64,000 nt of DNA from Eucriotettix oculatus (Eukaryota > Arthropoda > Insecta > Orthoptera > Tetrigidae). The DNA is taken from NCBI GenBank assembly GCA_034510155.1, contig CM067381.1:60322994-60386993 (forward strand), read 5' to 3'. The notes under the pieces are model-generated. The model worked only from the letters and a program-made list of their open reading frames with translations. It was not told the origin of the DNA and did no database searches. A program made the position numbers and the translations under genes. Positions 60,694 to 64,000 of this stretch are shown in pieces (the stretch's first letter is position 1; the number at the start of each line of letters is the position of its first letter).

Positions 60694-60817
60694 CACAATT
60701 CTGTTGGAAAGTACGACGGATGTTTTATAAATTTATTTGCATGACTGATGTTATTGATCACAATTCTGTTGGAAAGTACGACAGATGTTTTATAAATTTA
60801 TTTGCAAGACTGATGTT
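60694..60817. repeat. Tandem duplication, two 65-bp units
   Basis: CACAATTCTGTTGGAAAGTA starts at 60694 and again at 60759. The units differ at two positions over the first 59 bases (G/A and T/A), so the duplication is fairly recent. Confidence 0.92.
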
Positions 60818-63800
60818 GGGAATTAATACTAACAAAAATATGGAGACAAAATATTTTAATAAATATAACTTAAAGAATGAGTAGTTGAATTGGATCCAAT
60901 AAAAAGGTAAAAGTATAATTATGGTGCTTAGAAAATAGTGATGATTTTAATTTGACTCGTAATATAAAATTATCAGAAATTTGACGCCATAAATTTCATT
61001 CCATGTAATCATATTTTCATTAGTATTCTGGCTACTTGCCGTAAATTCATCCTTTCTTCTTTCCTATTACCAAGAAATTTTTATATTCAATGAATTCTTT
61101 GAAAAATATACATGTAGGATAGATTATTTTAAATTATAATATGATTTTAATGCCATAAAAATTGACGCGATTTTTAATTATTTTCTCATTATTAATAATG
61201 AAATGAATTTTTCTTAAAGTACTACACTGTATAGTCCAAATATAGAAAGTAATTTAAGGTCTATCGATAATCAATACGATTATGTGCCATCTTTACAATA
61301 GAAAGAAATTAATATGTAATTATTTATAATAATTGTAATTATGTTATAAAATTTTGTAGACAAGTACATATAGGGCCCACGAATGAACATACTAAATTAT
61401 ATATAACACTTTTTACATTTGCATAATTAGAACTCTTATTTCATATTTACATGGTTTATCGGTATCATAGTCATATGATAAATAATTTTGCTATATCGGA
61501 ACTCATGCAACGCATGCTTGAACATGCTATTATGGTGACAATTTTTAATAAAAGGTGAAAAGATTGACGGGTGAATTAATGTTTTTACAGTAATAATACT
61601 CTAATAACGATTAAATTACGAGTTAAATATATATTTCTCGGTGTGGAAAGATGATAGATACACTTTTAAGGCACAATATTCTTCTCCTACAAATTACGAA
61701 ATATTTTTACGGTTGCAATTCTTAAAGTAGTGTAGTTATTTTTAAATTTCGTGGCAACGAGCCAGATTTGCTACTCAACAACAGGTGACGGATACGGATG
61801 CAGAACTTGGCAAGGTTAGTCGAGCAGTTCGAGTTATTGGCAGCAGAAGCAGTAATAGCTCGGTCAGAATTATTTGAACTCGTTATAAGAACTGGAGTCG
61901 CGATTATGATGACGAAGATCCCATAACTAAGGTTTCAAAGAACGAAAATGTTTTATGAGTCTATATATTCGTATATTCAAGGTTTTCATATTTATTTCCT
62001 TTATTGAAATATCTTCTTTGTAAGATTTCATACAGAACAGTTCTATAACTCGTTGCAATATTATTATTCATTTCGATTCCTCTAGATTTATGAAATATAT
62101 ACCACTATCTTTTTACAAAAAATAAATTTATTCATGCTGAAGCGCTCATTTATTGACTTGATCTCGTGATCTATTACCATTATAAAACTTGTACTGTAAT
62201 GGATGCTTTTATTCTATCGACAGCTTTGTATTATTTTGTACATTACTTGAGGGCTGAGACCCAACACAGTCTGATGCCTCAGAATATGTTTTATCTATAA
62301 ACAAATTAATATGCACTCTCAGAGAGTAGAACTATTCGAGTCTTGATGCCGCGAGAAAATCCGATTTTTTTGGACAGACATTTGGAAAGTTAAACAAATT
62401 GGAAAAGCAATAAAGCATAATGAAACGACGCCATACGAGTATAAGCAAATTAATTATGCTATACAGATGACCATAGTATAGTATTCTAAAGAATTTATAA
62501 TTTATATTATCGAAAAAAAATAATTTATTCAGTGCCCACCACAAAAGAGAAACCATTTAACATATTTCTTGTATAAGTGTTGTGAAATAAATTTAATGTT
62601 TCTGGTGAAACTTGCTAGACATAAATAGTTATTACTCACGTATGACAAAATTGCTTACCTTTCCAATTTTAATTATTTTATCGCGTTGGATATGAGACAA
62701 TTTTATACAACGTAATCCCATCTTTTTTTCTCCTAATTATTTGCAAGTATAGGCCTTGTTACATGTATTAGCCTTCCAATAATGTAACCAGCATTTGGGC
62801 TTCTCACACTGCAAAAATCTGTTTCTATTCAACCCTCATAGTATTTACACCGATTCCCCATAATATCCTTGCAGTCCTAGATAGTTTAAAATACTGTATG
62901 TCAAAAGATTTTTACAAAATCAGATCGTATTTTACTTCTGTTTAACAATTTCTTGAGCGTCCACTGCAAATACTCATTCTAAATATTTCAATATATTTAT
63001 TCATTTTCTTCACTTTTTCCACCTTTGAATTTGAAGATCATCCATAATTAAGTATAAAATGAGTGACTCCATCTATTGTGCACTGCTGATTGGATAACAT
63101 GTCTATACATATACAGAGGGCAGGAAAGACATTGTTTATGAAACTCATTAACACAGCACTGGTTAATAAACAATCTCATTTAAAAAGTTAATCGCTGGGT
63201 TTTATTTTTTTGACGACCAGCAACGGAAACGTGTCATTAAGAAAATATACATCTTGTATTTATGAGAAACGAATTTTACATATTAGCGGAAATAAATTAC
63301 TTGCCAATGACAATGAAAGAATCAGACTGAACCATTTCTTTATCCAGGTATTTCAGGTTAGAAACATGTAACGAAACAAAATTGTTTCACTGTTTATTTC
63401 CTGTTTCTAGCTTCTAAAAGAGTCAGAATTTTCTTTAATTACGACGTTACGCTCTCAATTTTATAACTTTTACGGGGAGGAAGGGAAATATAAATAAATT
63501 ACTTGCGGTTATTCAATTCCAAAATAAATATTGATGCGAAGTAGACGTTCAAATATAAAATTCTTCGTAATGGGGTGCAGAGATAGTTACGACCGAAAAT
63601 GAAAAATGTTTTTTAAATATTAGGTTAAATTTTTGGAGTGTACCATTGAGGAAAATTTTAATGAATCCATCATTTCGTTTCCGAAAAATCGGTTTATTTC
63701 ACTCCTTTCTCTTTGTTTGCATTTTCTTCCGTAACACTAATTTTCCAAACTCGCATAATTTTTTATTTTAACATCAGAGAACACGTAACAAAAAGTTAAC

Positions 63801-64000
63801 CAAACATTAAATGTACCATTATTATCAAATTTTAAATTTCTAATATTTTCTAAGTTAAACTAAAAATGTGGCATTTCAATAAGGAAGGAATCCAGGAATA
63901 ATTCTCTTCCGGCTAAAGGCGAGGAAATCCCGAAGCCTATACCAGGTGCAACACTTGTCCCTTTGTTTACGAAATTTAACTAACCAGGTAGGTTTAACTT
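60818..64000. other. Gene-free stretch to the window end
   Basis: AT-rich. A GC-richer patch at 61750-61930 reads QQQVTDTDAELGKVSRAVRV in one frame but lacks a start and soon stops; not recognised. No other feature supported. Confidence 0.45.

Noticed and set aside
61750..61930. Possible coding exon reading QQQVTDTDAELGKVSRAVRV
   Set aside because: Short, no start, stop shortly after, no recognised family, and no convincing splice sites around it.
1..64000. CRISPR arrays, operons, phage or plasmid genes
   Set aside because: Introns, SINEs, LINEs and a Snail-family protein show a nuclear animal genome; no regularly spaced direct repeats with unique spacers were seen.

Overview
This window looks like a piece of an AT-rich, repeat-laden arthropod (insect) chromosome. 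The one gene I can support is a Snail-family zinc-finger repressor, read on the minus strand between 7271 and 2251. It is split into three coding exons (7271-7178, 4617-3821, 2631-2251), and the splice junctions can be placed to the base because donors, acceptors and phases all agree. The conceptual protein has 423 residues: a SNAG peptide, an insect Snail-type NYSNCPLKKRPV box, two PxDLS-type CtBP motifs, a long Pro/His/Ser/Gly-rich middle and five zinc fingers. The closest resemblance is to Escargot/Snail/Worniu; I cannot decide the paralogue from sequence alone.

Layout. Positions 1-770 are downstream flank. 774-2250 is the probable 3' UTR, with the first canonical poly(A) signals at about 768-783. 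2251-7271 is the coding part with two introns. 7272-7580 is a CpG-rich 5' UTR and promoter with CCAAT boxes and E-boxes. From 7.6 kb to 64 kb, about 56 kb, I find no intact protein-coding gene. That stretch is AT-rich DNA broken up by short GC-rich islands, some carrying clustered CAGCTG/CAGGTG E-boxes, and by decayed retroelements.

The retroelements are: a CR1-like LINE 3' fragment (27790-28430); a Jockey-clade LINE C-terminal fossil (about 56180-56544); a family of five 5'-truncated copies sharing one 3' end (16.9, 41.0, 56.6, 57.5, 60.6 kb); at least two tRNA-derived SINE families (8.7 kb; 49.0-49.7 and 52.2 kb); a short poly(A)-tailed retroposon with a perfect 14-bp target-site duplication (42861-42992) and relatives at 57.7 and 38.4 kb; and several older repeat families. 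The mix of insect-type LINEs and tRNA-SINEs suggests a large insect genome, perhaps polyneopteran (cockroach, termite or stick insect), but that is inference.

No rRNA gene, functional tRNA gene, CRISPR array, operon or obviously new multi-gene system was found. The most interesting signals are the gene structure and alternative start of the Snail-family gene, the candidate regulatory islands upstream of it, and several hairpin-forming repeats.
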